Source: Artocarpus heterophyllus
Taxonomy: Eukaryota; Streptophyta; Magnoliopsida; Rosales; Moraceae
DNA length: 64,000 bases
Assembly (NCBI GenBank): GCA_025403435.1
Contig: JAJQZP010000235.1
Coordinates: forward strand, 248,001-312,000
Reading direction: 5' to 3'
Shown here: positions 23,345 to 34,985 of the stretch, piece by piece
Numbering within the stretch: position 1 is the first letter of the stretch
Layout: each line of letters begins with the position of its first letter
Program-made: the position numbers and the translations under genes
The notes under the pieces: generated by a model
Database searches by the model: none
Seen by the model: the letters and a program-made list of their open reading frames with translations, nothing else
What the model was told of the DNA's origin: nothing

Positions 23345-24140
23345 CAGTACCCTGGCCCCACTCAAGCCCCCATGAGGCCCGTAGGTCGGCCCCGGGCATA
23401 ATTGGCTCTTATTGCGACTTATCCGGGCCCACTCATCCGTACTGTCCCCTTGGACCCCTCAGGCTTTTTCTTTCACGTCCCTCACGTTCGAACCTCAAAC
23501 CTCCCTTAAGAGGTTCTTATTTCCTTCATGAGTACCAATTGAGCTAGTAGCAATTGAGCTAGTAGCTCAATTGATACTCATGAAGGAAATAAGAACCTCT
23601 TACAGGAGGTTTGAGGTTCGAACGTGAGGGACGCGAAAGAAAAACCCTGAGGGGTCCTGAGGGCCCCAGAGGGGACAGTATGGATGAGTGGGCCCGGATA
23701 AGCCGCAATAAGAGCCAATTATGCCGGGGGCCGACCTACGGGCCTCATGGGGGCTTGAGTGGGGCCGGGTATGCCATAATAAAACTCGCATTTTATTGTG
23801 GCGTACCCGGGCTCCACTCAAGCCCCCATGAGGCCCGTAGGTCGGCCCCCGGCATAATTGGCTCTTATTGCGGCGTAACCGGGCCCACTCATCTGTACTG
23901 TCCCCTCTAGGGCCCTTAGACGTTTTATTGTGGCGTACTCGGCCCCACTTAAGCCCCCATGAGGCCCGTAGGTTGGCCCCCAGCATAATTGGCTCTTATT
24001 GCGGCGTAATCGGGCCCACTCATCCGTACTGTCCCCTCTGGGTCCCACAGGTCCCTCAGGATTTTCTTTCACGTCCCTCATGGTTCGAATCTTAAACCTC
24101 CCTTAAGAGGTTCTTATTTCCTTCATGAGTACCAATTGAA
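23345..24140. repeat. Cluster of four SINE-like GC-rich repeats in opposing orientations
   Basis: Copies run minus (23345-23549), plus (23560-23785), minus partial (23790-23922) and minus (23923-24140). Copy 2 has an A-box-like TAGCTCAATTG at 23563-23573 and a B-box-like GGTTCGAAC at 23615-23623, about 52 bases apart. Copies 1 and 4 have the same boxes in reverse. This spacing fits a tRNA-derived RNA polymerase III promoter, so a SINE is the best reading. The bodies share CCCCCATGAGGCCCGTAGGT and GGCATAATTGGCTCTTATTG. Copies 1 and 2 meet head to head and would fold into a hairpin of about 200 bp. Confidence 0.6.
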
Positions 24141-24478
24141 GCCTGAAACGCCCCTTAATTCGGATGTCACAGATGACGTTACATACATACGTTCGTACTT
24201 GCTTAAACTTTAAACATATAAATAATATCAAACTTAAACAGTAGTACTTAACTTACATAACCAGGATCCATTCATTCCTTCACATTTTTTTTTTAAACTT
24301 AACATTGTTTAGATTTACATGTTTAACTTATTCCATATCATAATTTATTCAATTATACTTAAATTAATCATGAACTTAGTTAATAATATAGGTTTATCAA
24401 ATTGTAAAATCAGGACTTATATAAAAATATCACAACATAACTCATTAAACATCAAATCGTTTAAAACTCATATACTCC

Positions 24479-24675
24479 CACAGTTCGGCAGGCCGAACTT
24501 GGGACTTTGGCAGGCCGAACATCATCGGTAGGCCAGAGTTCCCTCAACCGGCAGGCCGGCTGAGGCTTTGCAATTCGGACCAAAAATTCATCCATGTTCG
24601 ATAGGCCGAGAAATGTGATCGGTAGGCCGAACTCCTGGACTTCGGCAGGCCGGCCAAAACGTTTAGCAGGCCATC
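24479..24675. repeat. Phased quasi-palindrome array, solo LTR left block
   Basis: GGCAGGCC-type motif starts at 24487, 24509, 24527, 24550, 24600, 24621, 24644 and about 24665. Most spacings are 18-23 bp, and one gap of 50 is close to two units. Confidence 0.75.
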
Positions 24676-25026
24676 CGAGACCAATCTTTGTGAAATCCAA
24701 AATTTTAAAACCAACCAACTTTTCGTAAAACATAGCGGAAGTCCATAATTCATGAAAAATGATAAAATAACTTATAAAACCATAATATAATTATTCTTAA
24801 AGCTTAACATAAAAATATATGGAAATATATAACTTGATCAAATCATAAAATCATTCTTCTTGGCGTGCTTCCGGTTACAATCCATCGTGCATATGCTCAC
24901 ACGCCTTCCCATGTCCTCCGCCTAGTCCATGATTTTCTTACCCTTATCTTCAACATGACGTAAAACATGATTAAGCTAATGCTTAGTAAGTATATATAAT
25001 TCTCACAATTTAAAACATTTCATAAA

Positions 25027-25050
25027 CATCATCATCATCATCATCATCAT
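25027..25050. repeat. (CAT)n microsatellite
   Basis: Eight tandem CAT units inside the solo LTR. Confidence 0.9.
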
Positions 25051-26821
25051 GTCATAAAAGTGCCTTAAGCACAATTTCATAGAAACATATCTTTTATTAC
25101 ATTGATAATTTTAAAACTTATTCCATATTTATCTAAGGGCCCAAGTGTTGCACCATAAATATCATCATAGGCGCATCGTCATGAGAGGAGAAGGGTAGCT
25201 AATCCCAAACCAAACATGACATCATAACATAACATTTCATAACATTGGGTGTGCAACACTTATTAGGTGATACATATATACATACTTTTCATACTTTTAA
25301 ACATGCCATAAACATCATGCATTACTTAAAATCATGAAAATCTTTCATAAGAAATTCTTTAAGGAAAACCATCATAAAATCATCATGAATATCATTATGA
25401 ACATATCGTCAAACCCTGAAAAAAACATGTGTCATGTTGCAGGTGAGAATGTACTTACTTGATCGTTAGCTTACTTAACCTTAACGTGATTTGGTGACGA
25501 CGCCGCGGTCTCGTAGTGCTCGTTCCTTGAGTGTTCATGCCATTTTCCATTTAAAGATGCAATAACATTAATACATATTATAAAACATCCATGCATATAA
25601 CATTCATCTCATAATTCATAACCATCATCGTAAAACATGAAATTATCATCACATATATATATTCATCTCATCCATTACAATCAATAATTCATAACCATAA
25701 ACATTGTCATCACATAAACATGTTATTATGATTTTTCTTTAATTATAAAAATTACCTTAAGCATATAAAAACAAACCATACATTTTAAACATATTTATCT
25801 TTTAAATAAAACGTTTTCGAACAAATACATATATTTTAATTTAAAACTCCATACAATCTTCATATTATCATGCATAAAATCATTTTATTATCATAAAATC
25901 ACGTAAATATATAAAACGTTTAATAAAACGAAAATCCCTAAAAACAACATTATCAAAACAGTTTTCTTACTATAATCTCATAAAAATTTCATAATCATAA
26001 AAATAAAATACATTCATCATACATATGCATATTCTTAACAACTTTTCATGAAAACATCATTCTTTACCCTTTAAATGATCATTACATTTTTCATACTTCA
26101 AAATTAAACAGTAATATTACTGTGAAGAGTAGAAGACAGAAATATTCATTTTTCATATAACATTCATATGACATGAAATTAGAAAAACACCATGTAACAT
26201 ATATGCATAACATCACATTTAAAAATTTGAGACAAAACACAATACCTATAGAAAGACATTGTAGACGAAATGAGGAGAAGAATTTCTTTTCAAAAATACC
26301 CAGAAAAGCCGAATTCATACCTTGAAGTTTCTTCTCAAAATTCTTGAATTTTAAACCAACGAATAAGACTTTTTCTTTCTATATTTGCAGAGAATTTTCG
26401 TGAGAGAGAGAAAAGCACTAGTGGAGAAGAGAAGAGGAAGAGAAAATAATGAGAGAACGTCTTAGAACCGAGAGAGAAATTATCTGAGGAAAGAGCGTTA
26501 AAATTTTTCTAAAGTAATGTGTATAATGAAGAGTCATTACTCTTCATTAAGTCAGAAATTTCTAACTGTTAGGAGAGGCATGAGGAGTGGAGGAAGGAGA
26601 GAAAAGAGGAAATTAAACAAATCATTCACAACTTTCCATGTTTTGCCCATTTAAAATTGGAAACCATTTAATTTGACACAAATCAATACTAAGTCAAACC
26701 CCTTATTTCCTTAACTGATAAAATCATTCCTTAATTATGCCAATTAATCACATTAAATCATCCAATTAATGTAATTAACTCAGCCATAATTTTGGAGGAA
26801 TTTCTGCTGGCTGCTTGTCAG

Positions 26822-26965
26822 CCGTGTTCGGCCTGCCGATTTTCCCCTTCGGCCTGCCGGTTCCAGCAAGTTCGGCCAGCCGATGGGTTTCTTCGGCCTA
26901 CCGATCTCGGGCAAGATGTTCGGCCTGCCGATCTTAATAATTCGGCCTACCGATCTGTCATTAAT
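26822..26965. repeat. Phased quasi-palindrome array, solo LTR right block
   Basis: TTCGGCC motif starts at 26827, 26848, 26871, 26892, 26919 and 26941, with spacings of 21, 23, 21, 27 and 22 bp. All six lie in one orientation, opposite to the left block. Confidence 0.8.
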
Positions 26966-27202
26966 TGCCATACAATAAAACATTCATACATTATTACATC
27001 ATAAATAAACATATTCTTAAAATTTCACATGAACACTAGAGCACAATGATCCCATGCGGTCGTCACCTGTCACAAAACTTGACATAAAAGTTAGTAACAT
27101 GCACATCACATATCATATCATATAACAAAATTTATTAATAAAATTCCTTATTAACGTTACTAACTTAACGTGGTCCGTTACATAAAATAGGTGGGTGTTA
27201 CA

Positions 27203-27447
27203 CCAAGTGTCTTGATCAAGGTTTGAGTGGTGATAAGAGAAAGAAACCGAAACTAGTCAAGGTAAGCTTGATTTTGTGGTTTTGAGTTTCAATCTTTCAA
27301 GGCAGGGGATAAACCTACAATCTGATTCTTTTGGACAATTCTAGGGTTTATTTTAAGTGCTTATCAAGACCATAGGCCTTGGTTTCATCCTTTTGAAGTG
27401 GGAAAAGTAAAATTGGAGGTGAAGAGTACAAGTTACTTTACTAAGGT
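27203..27447. other. Short spacer between the solo LTR and copia B
   Basis: Continuous with 36956 onward once copia B is removed. It probably belongs to an older repeat. No gene was seen. Confidence 0.4.
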
Positions 27448-27452
27448 GAGAA

Positions 27453-29421
27453 TGTTGGGTTTGGTGCCCTAAAAGCTATGACATTGTACATATTGTTAAT
27501 AAATAAATAAAGTGACATTTATTATTATTTTGGTTGATTATATCTATTATGAATACATTTATAAACATCAAGAAAATTTCATGATTATTTATGTGACTAT
27601 AAATTTAGCATATAAATGTTATTTGCTTAGGGATAAAATTTATAGATAATAATCTAAATAGTCCGTAATAATTAATTAAAGTTTGGGATCTTTAATTAAA
27701 AATTACAAGTACGGTCCAATCTCATCTAAAATGAAATAGTCATTATCCGGACTATTAATGTAGAGACATTAGATTAGAGGTACTTTATATAATAAGATTA
27801 TATAGGACTGGACCAGATAAATTATGAATCTCTAATAATCATCCGTTACAAATAGAGTATTCAAATTTATCACTATGATGATCATATATTTGACAGTCTT
27901 AATCCTGAGTATTTATTAGACTCTTATTTATGACATTATGTTTTTTGACTTGCATGGTAAGATTTGTCTAAGCACAGATTATAACTTACCATCTTAGAAA
28001 CATAAAGTAATAAATGGCTGGGAATAATATTATACAGATATGGAATCCATTCCTTCCCTATGGAAGTTAGAAAAATAGTTCTCTTGAGTGATAATTCAAG
28101 GTTTGAACAGTAGAGCGCTCGTTTATAATAAGATTATGAATTAATTGTTCATTAGAGAATTATTGGAACTCAGGATAAAGATGCAATAAGAGAGGTGAAC
28201 GAAAATTGAACCTAGCTCTTATTATGAACTATTTATGGATGACTGACTTATATGTAATGATTATATCAATGGACTACTCGCTAATTTTCTTTGAGTAATT
28301 TTACTATAATCTCAAGAGTTCAGTTTCAGGTTTTTAGTGGAGTAACACTGAAACTAATAAATTTGACATATTAATCAAAGAGTTTAATTAATTGTCAAAT
28401 TTATTGGAGCTTGGGTTATAGGTCCATAGGTCCCCAATACCACCTCTGTAACACTATATTGGATTTTTGCATAGAATGAATTATACATGTTTAATTTGGA
28501 ATTATTGAATTCTGAATTAATTATTTCATACTTGAATTATTAATGTGACACAGAAAAATGTTCTCCGTGACACATAATGTAATGTGATAAATATTGTCAC
28601 ATTTAACTGAGCATTAGTTAATTAATTAATTGATTAATTTTAAAATCTATTCTTAAATAAATGTGATTTATTTTTGAATTTAGATTTATTAATATATATA
28701 TATGGTTTTGAACCAAATCTTTTTTATAAATATATAAGATTTTATAATATATTAATATATATATTAATATAATATTAAAAAAAGAGAAGCCAAACGTAAC
28801 AGGTTGTTACGTTTCACGTTTTTTAACATATATATATGTGTGTGTGTGTGAGATAAACGGATCACTTTGTAGTGATTCGGGAAAGAAAAAAAAAGGAAAG
28901 GAAAAGAAAGGAGAAAGTAAAAGGTCACAATTATACAGAATATATCATTTCCCCATATATCTGATATGGTGGTTATTTCAAATTGGAAATCAATTGAAAA
29001 ATTTACTAATAGCTCAGATATAAAAAGGGAGAGATAATAGTTATCTCAAGAGTTTTTTTTCATTCACGCAACTTTTGCAGAATACTCAGAGAGAAAAACT
29101 GAGAGTTCTTCTCTGAAAAAAAAAAAAGGTCTGCTATCTCATGTGTTGAGTACATAGCAGATTCAGAAAAGTGTGAGGAAAATTCATTCTTGCAGTTTGA
29201 CGCCCACTCGTCTTTCCATTGGTGTGGAGGCCTGGATTGGAAGATCGTGGTGTCAAAGAGGAAAGCTAGGATCCCTGATAGCCTTCAAAAAGGTTTGTAA
29301 AATTACATAAAGCTTTCTATAATTAAAATTATATATCTATTCCCGATGAACAAAGTTTTCATAAAATTTTTGTTTGTCAACGATCCGTTCCTTCCGCTGC
29401 ATTTCATATTTAATTCCAACA
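27453..29421 (+). repeat. Copia B 5' LTR
   Basis: Runs from TGTTGGGTTTGGTGCC to AATTCCAACA and pairs with 34986-36950. The copies differ by substitutions and several small indels, for example in the (AT)n stretches. Confidence 0.93.
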
Positions 29422-29423
29422 AA

Positions 29424-29437
29424 TGGCATCAGAGCGG
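29424..29437 (+). other. Copia B primer-binding site
   Basis: TGGCATCAGAGCGG, two bases inside the 5' LTR. It resembles the initiator tRNA-Met type but has C at position 4 where T is usual. Confidence 0.8.
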
Positions 29438-30973
29438 GTTATAGCATATATAATTTTAATTAAGCATGATTTTATTTGATGATATTATGTTTTTGATGCA
29501 TGTTTGTGGGCACTTTGCATCTTTGTTAATTTTTATTCATGTGATGAGTGGTTGTTTAATGAAGGGATTTCTGGTCGTTAATTATATCGTCCTTTTGGAT
29601 TAATAATTTTATTTTTAGTTTGATTAGATCAATCTGTGTAAACCCATAAAGGGGTATAGGCTTTTTGTAATTTATTATTATTATTTTTTCTTCTCTCTTC
29701 TCATTCACTTGCTACACGTGGAGCGATGAAGAAAAAAATATCCATTGGATTTTTTTGGCCCAATTGAGAACTTTGGGCCTATCAAATTTCAAAGGTAATC
29801 CAATAGATTGTTGCACAATAAACCACCTAATGAAGACTGCAAAATTGGAGCAGGGAATTATGTATAAATTACAAGAAGACCCCTGTAATTTTTAATTTTT
29901 TGTGTTGTAATTTTAATTATCCAAAAGGACCCAGTCAAAAATTCATTGTTTATTTTCATGTGATGATTGTGATAACATGTTCATGCATGATAACATGTCA
30001 TCTAGGAAAGTGCCCACTTATAGTTATTGTAACATGACATGCATACACTTAGCATATTATTTTTTATAAAGGAGTTTATAAAATGATTTAATATGTGTTA
30101 GCATTAATTTAATGAGATTAAATTAATTGGGTTGGTTTTATAGAATCTTAATTTATTAATCAACCAAATAATGTGAATTTAGTTTTAATAGTTAAGACTT
30201 GGTAAAATTCACATAAATTCTAAGTTATCTAATTTTAAATTGTTTAATATTCGGTAACTTAAACAATTCATAATAAATTTAGATTTTTAAAAAATCTGGT
30301 AATTTATTTAAGTGTAAATAGAATGGGATTCTATTAACACATAATATAATCTAGTAATTAAAAATTTTTGTTATCTACTAGAATTATGAAACATATGATG
30401 TTTTATAATATAAAACACATCTTTTAAAATATTGAGTGGGAGAAGGTAATATGACAATATAACCTACGGTCTCCACTATTAGCACAACACCGTGAGAATT
30501 TAGGTGGCGTCTCGCGACGCTTTGATTTCGTCCTCCCTACGGAGGGTGTCCATTTAAATCAATATCAAGGTTGGCTTCCTTGAGATAAGATTTTATAATG
30601 TATTTCAAAATTGACCTACCCTACGGCGGCAATTTTGAGTTAAGTTGTTAAAATCCAAAATAGTGGGTTACACTCATAAAGACATAATTAAATTGTTAAT
30701 TATATCTTGACCAAAATAAACGGTTATTAATAAATATAGAAAATATGAGATATTTTGAATATATTTATTAATTGAGAAGTCTCAATTCAATTCATAAATA
30801 ATTTGACCTACCCTACGGCGACACTTTATTTATTAAAATTGAATAATCGTGGAATTAGTAAAATATTTTTTGTGTTTTTCATATGCATCACGTTTACTAT
30901 TCCAAAACATATATTTATGATGTTTATGCAACCATTTTAATTTATGCTATTTTATTTATTTATTACAACAACA
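29438..30973 (+). other. Copia B untranslated leader
   Basis: About 1.5 kb without a coding frame. It contains two short perfect stem-loops (GCGTC-TCGC-GACGC at 30507-30520; CCTCC-CTAC-GGAGG at 30532-30545) and an 18-bp direct repeat TTGACCTACCCTACGGCG at 30611-30628 and 30803-30820. CCCTACGG occurs three times, at 30535, 30619 and 30811. Packaging or dimerisation signals are a possible role. Confidence 0.6.
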
Positions 30974-33900
30974 ATGTATAATCTAATCATCGCTATTCTC
31001 TCAAATGAAAAATTAACCGGAGATAATTTTGTTAAGTGGAAGAGTAACATGAACATTATACTAATTTGTGAAAGTTACAAGTTTGTCCTAACGGAGGAAT
31101 GTCCTCCAGAGCCTGCTACTAATGCTCATCGTAATGTACGGGAAGCATATGATTGTTGGATCGAGGTGAATAATAAGGCCCGCTGTTTTCTTTTGGCTGG
31201 CATGTCTGACGTGCTTAGGATGAAGCATGAAAGCATGGAGACCGCTTATGAGATAATGCAGTCTCTGTAAGACATGTTTGGTAAACCTTCTGAAAAGGCA
31301 CGCCACAAAGCCTTTAAGGCAGTAATGAATGCAAAACTGAAGGCAGGGATTTTGGTCAGAGAATATGTTCTCAACATGGTTAACTATCTCCATGAGGCCG
31401 AGGTCAATGGGGTTGTGATAGATGAAGCCACACAGGTGGGGATGATTTTGGAAAGCCTCTCCCCTGCATTCCTTCAGTTCAAAAGCAACTATTTCATGAA
31501 CAAGCTGAAATATAACATGACTGAACTGCTTAATGAGCATCAAACCTTCGAGTCTATTTCGAAAGAAAAGACTAAAGAAACTGAGGCAAATGTTGTAGAA
31601 GCTCAACCCTCCTCTTCTGCTCAAAAGAATAAGAAGAGGAAGGGGACTGAAAGAAGTGGTAAGTCTAAGAATTGAGGGCAACCTAAGAAGAACAAAAGCA
31701 ACAACAACAAAAAGAGCTCAAACCAAAAGAAAAAAAAAGCCTAAAGGAAAATGTTTCCACTGCGGCGTAGTTGGGTACTGGAAGAGAAACTGCAAAAAGT
31801 ATCTTCAGGAGCTCAAAAAAAAAAGAAGAACAACGGTAAATTAGATTTACTCGTTTTAGAAGCTTGTTTAGTTGAAGATGATACTTCACTTTGGATAATT
31901 GATTCAGGGGCAACTAACCATGTTTATTCTTCTTTGTCGATGCTTATTCATCAAGGGAGCTTACCGACGGGGAACAAATGATGAGAGTGGGAACGAGAGA
32001 GGTTGTTTCGACAAAAGCAGTGGGAGTTGTTAACCTTTATTTTAGAAATAAGTTTTTAATTTTGGACAATGTCTATTACATTCCTTATTTTCATAAAAAT
32101 TTGATTTTTGTTTTCAGGTTATTTGAACAAATGTTTAATGTTTCTTTTAATAATAATTATGTTAGTATTTCTAGAAATGGTTTGAATATTTGTTCTGCGC
32201 ATCTGGAAAATGGATTGTACACTTTCAGGCCCAATGAAAAATCACTGCTCAATACCGAAATGTTCAAAGTTGAACAACTAAAACCCAAGAAGCAAAAGAT
32301 TTCTTCTGACAATGATACATACTTATGGCACCTTAGATTAGGTCACGTTAACCTTAACAGAATTAACACACTGGTAAAGGAAGGTCCTTTAAAAGAGCTA
32401 AAAGTTAGTTTTCTACCAGTTTGTGAATCTTGTCTTGAAGGAAAAATGACTAAGAGGTCTTTCTCAGCAAAAGGCAAAAGGGCCAAGGAACCACTTGAGC
32501 TAATACATTCAGACGTCTGTGGTCCATTGAATGTACAAGTACGTGGTGGTTACGAATATTTCATCACATTTATTGACGATTATTCAAAGTATCGTTACAT
32601 ATACTTAATGCAAAGGAAATCTGAAAGTTTTGGAAAGTTCAAAGAATTCCAAGCGGAAGCTAAAAAGCAATTAGGAAAGACGATGAAGAGTCTTCGATCT
32701 GATCGAGGAGGAGAATACCTTGATACTAAATTCAAGGACTATATAATAGAACATGATATTCTATCACAACTCACCGCACCTGGAACACCACAACAAAATG
32801 GTGTTGCAGAGAAAAGAAATAGAACGTCGCTTGATATGGTGAGATCCATGCTCAGCTACTCATCATTACCCACTTCATTTTGGGGATATGCACTACAAAC
32901 TGCAGTATATCTTCTAAACATAGTTCCATCTAAGTCTATTTCAAAAACACCTTTAGAGTTATGGAATGGTCGCAAACCTAGTATGCGACATATCCATATA
33001 TGGGGGTGTCCAGCACATGTGCTGAAAGGAAAGACCGGGAAGTTGGAACCATATTCTGAAGTATGCTTATTTGTGGGATACCCAAAGGGAACGAGGGGAG
33101 GTTTGTTTTATAGTCCACAGGAAAAGAAAGTACTTGTATCGACAAATGCCACTTTTCTCAAGAATGATTATATGACAAACTATAAACCTCGTAGCAAAGT
33201 TGTACTTGAAGAGTTACTTTCTGATCAGATCAGACCGCAACCGACAACTGTTGTCGAAGGACAAAATGAGGAGACCACATCTCCCGATCAGAATGTCATA
33301 CCACGTCGACGTAATGGGAGGGTTATGAGACCACCTGCTCTCTACAGGGAACTTAGAGAAGCAAATGTTACTATCTCTGATAATGGTGAAGATGATCCAT
33401 TAACATATTATGATGCAATGGAAGTTTCTGAGAAGGAAAAATGGCTGGGGGCTATGAACCTTGAAATGGAGTTCATGTACTCCAATTCAGTCTGAGATCT
33501 TGTAGACCTACCTGAAGGGATAAAACCCATAGGGTGCAAATGGATTTACAAGAAGAAAAGAGGAGTGGATGGGAAAGTTGAGACTTTCAAAGCTAGGCTT
33601 GTGGCAAAGGGTTATACCCAAAAGGAGGGAGTTGACTATAAAGAAACTTTCTCGCCTGTAGCTATGCTTAAATCCATTCGGATTCTTTTATCCATTGCTG
33701 CTTGTCTTGATTATGAGATATGACAAATGGATGTCAAGACTGCATTTTTGAATAGCTATCTTGAGGAAAGCATCTATATGGTGCAACCATAAGGGTTTGT
33801 AGTCAAAGGTCAAGAGCAAAAGGTTTGCAAGTTGTAGAGGTCCATCTATGGACTCAAGCAAGCTTCAAGATCTTAGAACTTGAGATTTGATGAAGCGATC

Positions 33901-34971
33901 AAATCTTATGGTTTCGATCAAAATATTGATGAACCTTGTGTTTACAAGTACATCAAAGATAAGAAGGTGGTCTTCTTGGTTCTTTATGTAGATGATATCC
34001 TACTTATTGGGAATGATGTAGGCGTATTATTTGATGTAAAGAAATGGCTCGCCAACAATTTCCAAATGAAAGATTTAGGAGAAGCAAGTTATGATCTTAG
34101 AATCCAACTCATAAGAGATCGCAAGAACAAATTGTTGGCCTGTCTTAGGCATCGTATATTGATAAGGTGCTTATCAGATTTTCGATGCAAAACTCTAAGA
34201 AAGGTAATTTGCCTACATGTCATGGAGTTTATCTTTCAAAAAAGCAGTGTCCTAAGACACCTCAAGAGGAAGAAAATATGAGACGGGTACCCTATGCATC
34301 TGCAGTAGGAAGTCTAATGTATGCCATGTTGTGTACAAGACCTGACATTTGCTATGCGGTGGGTATAGTCAGTCGGTATCAATCCAACCTAAGATTAGAT
34401 CCATTGGGTAGCGGTTAAACATATTCTCAAGTATCTTAGGAGAACGAGAAACTATATGCTAGTATATTCTGGTGAGAATTTGATTTCCATTGGATACACT
34501 GATTCTGATTTTCAATCAGACAAAGACACACGTAAATCTACATCTGGATCAGTGTTTACTTTTGGTGGTGGAGCCATAGTTTGGAGAAGCATCAAACAAT
34601 CTTGTATTGCTGATTCAACTATGGAAGCAGAATATGTGGCTGCTTGTGAAGCAGCTAAAGAAGCTGTTTGGCTCCGTAAGTTCTTAAATGATTTGGAAGT
34701 AGTTCCAGGCATGGATAAACCACTCATACTGTATTGTGACAACAGTGGTGCAGTGGCAAATTCAAGAGAACCTAGAAGCCACAAAAGAGGAAAGCATATA
34801 GAAAGAAAATATCATTTGATTAGAGAGATAGTGCATCGAGGCGATGTGAAAGTTATGAAGATAGCGTCGGAAAACAACCTTGCCGACCCTTTCACTAAGA
34901 CGTTACATGCAAAGAGCTTTGAGGGACACTTGGAAGGCTTAGGTCTTAGAGACATGTCTCACCTGCTTTAG
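30974..34971 (+). pseudogene. Copia B gag-pol polyprotein relic
   Basis: Domains run in order: gag from the ATG at 30974; zinc knuckle CFHCGVVGYWKRNC near 31761; protease with intact DSGAT near 31900; GAG-pre-integrase and integrase in the long open stretch 31978-33495; reverse transcriptase with YVDD near 33990; RNase H up to 34971. Breaks are in-frame stops at 31268-31270, 31673-31675, 33493-33495, 33721-33723, 33790-33792, 33835-33837 and 33874-33876. Frame changes lie near 31715, 31815, 31950, 34150 and 34395, several in or beside A-runs. It cannot yield a functional polyprotein. Confidence 0.9.
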
Positions 34972-34985
34972 GGCAAGTGGGAGAT
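34972..34985 (+). other. Copia B polypurine tract
   Basis: GGGCAAGTGGGAGAT-like purine run ending directly at the 3' LTR. It shares AAGTGGGAGAT with copia A. Confidence 0.8.

Larger units (their letters stand above)
24144..27202 (-). mobile_element. Probable solo LTR of a gypsy-type element (3.06 kb)
   Basis: Starts TGAAACGCCCC and ends GGTGTTACA, the same pattern as the gypsy LTRs at 8561 and 57125, with no coding frame inside. A purine-rich stretch at 26395-26470 sits where the other LTRs have theirs. Flanking 5-mers (AAGCC on the left, CCAAG on the right) do not match, so the boundaries are less certain than for the copia elements. Confidence 0.5.

Noticed and set aside
23600..24095. Several GC-rich open frames over the SINE-like cluster
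   Set aside because: Frames exist on both strands and repeat the same peptide because the DNA is repeated; they reflect base composition, not genes.
24139..27207. Target duplication of the solo gypsy LTR
   Set aside because: AAGCC and CCAAG do not match directly; I could not support a duplication, so the solo LTR call rests on its ends and contents only.
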